Shown in pieces: positions 62,840 to 64,000 of a stretch of 64,000 bases of DNA (position 1 is its first letter; each line of letters opens with the position of its first letter). The notes beneath the pieces were generated by a model. That model made no database searches and had not been told where the DNA came from. It saw only the letters and a program-made list of their open reading frames with translations. The position numbers were made by a program, and so were the translations under genes. The stretch is from Plantactinospora endophytica (GTDB taxonomy: Bacteria; Actinomycetota; Actinomycetes; Mycobacteriales; Micromonosporaceae), in the NCBI RefSeq assembly GCF_016862915.1, contig NZ_BONW01000012.1, positions 62,001 through 126,000 of the forward strand, given 5' to 3'.

Positions 62840-62859
62840 TGCATAATATTCGTTATGCA
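62840..62859 (+). promoter_or_regulatory. Inverted repeat over the start codon of recombinase 3
   Basis: TGCATAA-TATTCG-TTATGCA is a perfect 7-bp dyad (62840-62846 and 62853-62859) that includes the ATG at 62855. A repressor bound here would block transcription, or the RNA hairpin would hide the start codon. Confidence 0.55.
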
Positions 62860-63871
62860 GGACAAAGAGGACTTTCTGCTACTCCCCCTCGTCGAGCAGT
62901 TCCTGACCTCCCGGGCCACCCGCAAGCCCTCCCCGCACTCGCTGGCGGCGTACCGGCGGGACCTGCTGGGGGTCGCTCAGTTGGTCGCCGACGACCCCGC
63001 CACTCCCCTCCCCCTGGCGGAGCTGCCGATCCGCGCCCTGACCTCCCGGTCGCTGCGGGCGGCCTTCGCCCGGTTCGCCGCTCCCCGGGCCGCCGCCTCC
63101 ATCCACCGGGCCTGGTCCACCTGGAACGGTTTCTTCGACTTCCTCGTCGCCGAGGCGGTCGTGGGCGGAAATCCGATGCCGGCGGTGGCCAAGCCCCGGG
63201 TGCCGCCCGCGCCGCCGAAGCCGCTGCGCGGCGAGCGTACGCCGGAGCAGTTGCTGGCCGGGGTCGCCCGGCCGGACCAGCGGCAGCGCCATCCGTGGCC
63301 GGAGCGGGACCTCGCGGTGCTGGCCCTGGCGCTCTGTGCCGGGCTGCGCCTGTCCGAGCTGTTGGCGCTGCGGACGGGGTCGCTGGTCGGTCGGGAGGGT
63401 GAGCGTCGGGTCGAGGTGACCGGCAAGGGCAGCCGGTCCCGGATGATTCCGGTGGAGCCGGAACTCGACCAGGTGATCGTGGACTATCTGGAGAGCCGGC
63501 GTCACCGCTTCGGGTCGCGTACGGTCGGGCCGGACTCGGCGCTGCTGGTCGACCGGCACGGTGTGCCGCTGCGCCGGGGCGGCCTGCAATATCTGGTGGA
63601 GTCCTGCTATCGGCGGGCCGGGATCACCGACCGGGTGCCGCCGGGGGCGCGACTGCACGCGCTGCGGCACACCTTCGCGACCCGGCTGGCCGAGGACGGG
63701 GCGAGCGCGCCGGAGATCATGCGGTTGCTGGGGCACGCGAGTCTGGCGACGAGTCAGAACTACATCGAGGTGACCGCCGAGCAGGAGCGGGCGGCGGTAC
63801 GGGCGAACCGCACCAACCGGTCGCTGGGCCGGCTGCTGTCGGGGCAGCTGGCCACGGGCGGGTCCGATTAG
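62855..63871 (+). CDS. Tyrosine recombinase (phage-integrase family), type unlike the other two
   Basis: The 338-residue protein has an N-terminal SAM-like core-binding domain (LVEQFLTSRATRKPSPHSLA, AYRRDLLGVAQLV, then HRAWSTWNGFFDFL) and a catalytic domain with Arg165 (GLRLSELL), Lys191 (GKGSRSR), His268/Arg271 (HALRH), His294 (GHASL) and Tyr303 (QNYIEV). It is only distantly similar to the two paralogues at 13803 and 28643. An inverted repeat overlaps its start codon, and a TATAAT-like low-GC leader precedes it. Chromosome-dimer resolution (Xer) or an integrated element are both possible. The right edge of the window follows 129 bases later with no further gene seen. Confidence 0.92.
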   Translation: MQDKEDFLLLPLVEQFLTSRATRKPSPHSLAAYRRDLLGVAQLVADDPATPLPLAELPIRALTSRSLRAAFARFAAPRAAASIHRAWSTWNGFFDFLVAEAVVGGNPMPAVAKPRVPPAPPKPLRGERTPEQLLAGVARPDQRQRHPWPERDLAVLALALCAGLRLSELLALRTGSLVGREGERRVEVTGKGSRSRMIPVEPELDQVIVDYLESRRHRFGSRTVGPDSALLVDRHGVPLRRGGLQYLVESCYRRAGITDRVPPGARLHALRHTFATRLAEDGASAPEIMRLLGHASLATSQNYIEVTAEQERAAVRANRTNRSLGRLLSGQLATGGSD

Positions 63872-64000
63872 CGGCTGCCTCGCGGCTCGGGTTCCGGTGG
63901 ACCGGCCGGGTCTGGGTGGACCGGGGCGGAGCCCGGACGGCGCCCGCCGGAGGATCCCCGTCGACTCCGTGGGGGCGGTCCAGGAGGCCGCGCGGGGCCG

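Larger units (their letters stand above)
62326..62854. other. Intergenic stretch with terminator and low-GC promoter-like DNA
   Basis: These 529 bases contain a terminator after the SDR gene (62336-62374), a low-GC promoter-like island at 62412-62430 with a possible 56-codon leaderless frame, and the low-GC promoter of the third recombinase at 62830-62859. Nothing else is supported. Confidence 0.5.

Noticed and set aside
63872-64000. Possible gene start at the right edge.
   Set aside because: The 129 bases show no start with ribosome-binding site and no recognisable peptide.

Overview
The window is high-GC actinobacterial chromosome, most likely from the Micromonosporaceae. The evidence is strong third-position G/C use, many GTG/TTG starts, actinobacterial families (an RbpA start at the left edge, SigE-type and SigX5-type ECF sigma factors, DUF899, DUF1062, paired WYL regulators, a HAIR heat-shock operator) and many genes whose start codon lies 6-12 nt after a TANNNT box, as in leaderless transcription. 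No rRNA, tRNA or CRISPR array was recognised. About 57 coding regions are listed.

Layout. 0-12.3 kb: start of rbpA, a coiled-coil protein, a methyltransferase, a DUF899 protein, gpsA, a divergent TetR / rifampin-phosphotransferase-like pair with a duplicated operator, an EEP-fold hydrolase, a WYL regulator facing a glyoxalase-like protein, a kinase-fold protein and a DUF1062 protein. 12.3-16.8 kb is scarred: an internally deleted phosphotransferase remnant, AT-rich palindromes, an HNH nuclease, a tyrosine recombinase flanked by degenerate repeats, a histidine phosphatase, a deaminase and a fossil ABC signature. 16.8-22.1 kb: an ABC exporter, a membrane protein with a two-component system, and a MazEF-type toxin-antitoxin pair. 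22.2-29.6 kb: an ECF sigma factor whose leader carries an exact 68-bp tandem duplication, a DHFR-like reductase, a MarR/MFS pair, an acetyltransferase, Hsp20 under a HAIR box, a second WYL regulator and a second tyrosine recombinase closely similar to the first. 29.7-36.2 kb: glyoxalase-like protein, AidB-like acyl-CoA dehydrogenase, thymidine kinase, UMF1-type MFS transporter and glycerophosphodiesterase.

36.3-47 kb resembles the mycobacterial iniBAC/iniR stress locus. It has two overlapping dynamin-like GTPase genes whose sizes match IniC and IniA, a lysine-free acidic disordered protein, a nearby Hsp70-like membrane-anchored ATPase, and divergently a large STAND/LuxR regulator followed by a small HTH protein. 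47.2-52.1 kb is a two-gene RNA-repair operon: an RNA ligase-kinase fusion, then a 1015-residue protein with MJ1316, EEP phosphatase, 2H phosphoesterase and nucleotidyltransferase domains.

52.2-64 kb: acyltransferase, cytochrome bd oxidase cydAB behind a strong inverted repeat, siderophore-interacting reductase, an ECF sigma factor with a membrane partner, a long-form serine hydroxymethyltransferase, an unrecognised conserved protein, an SDR dehydrogenase and a third, unrelated tyrosine recombinase. Most convergent gene pairs are separated by clear bidirectional hairpin terminators.
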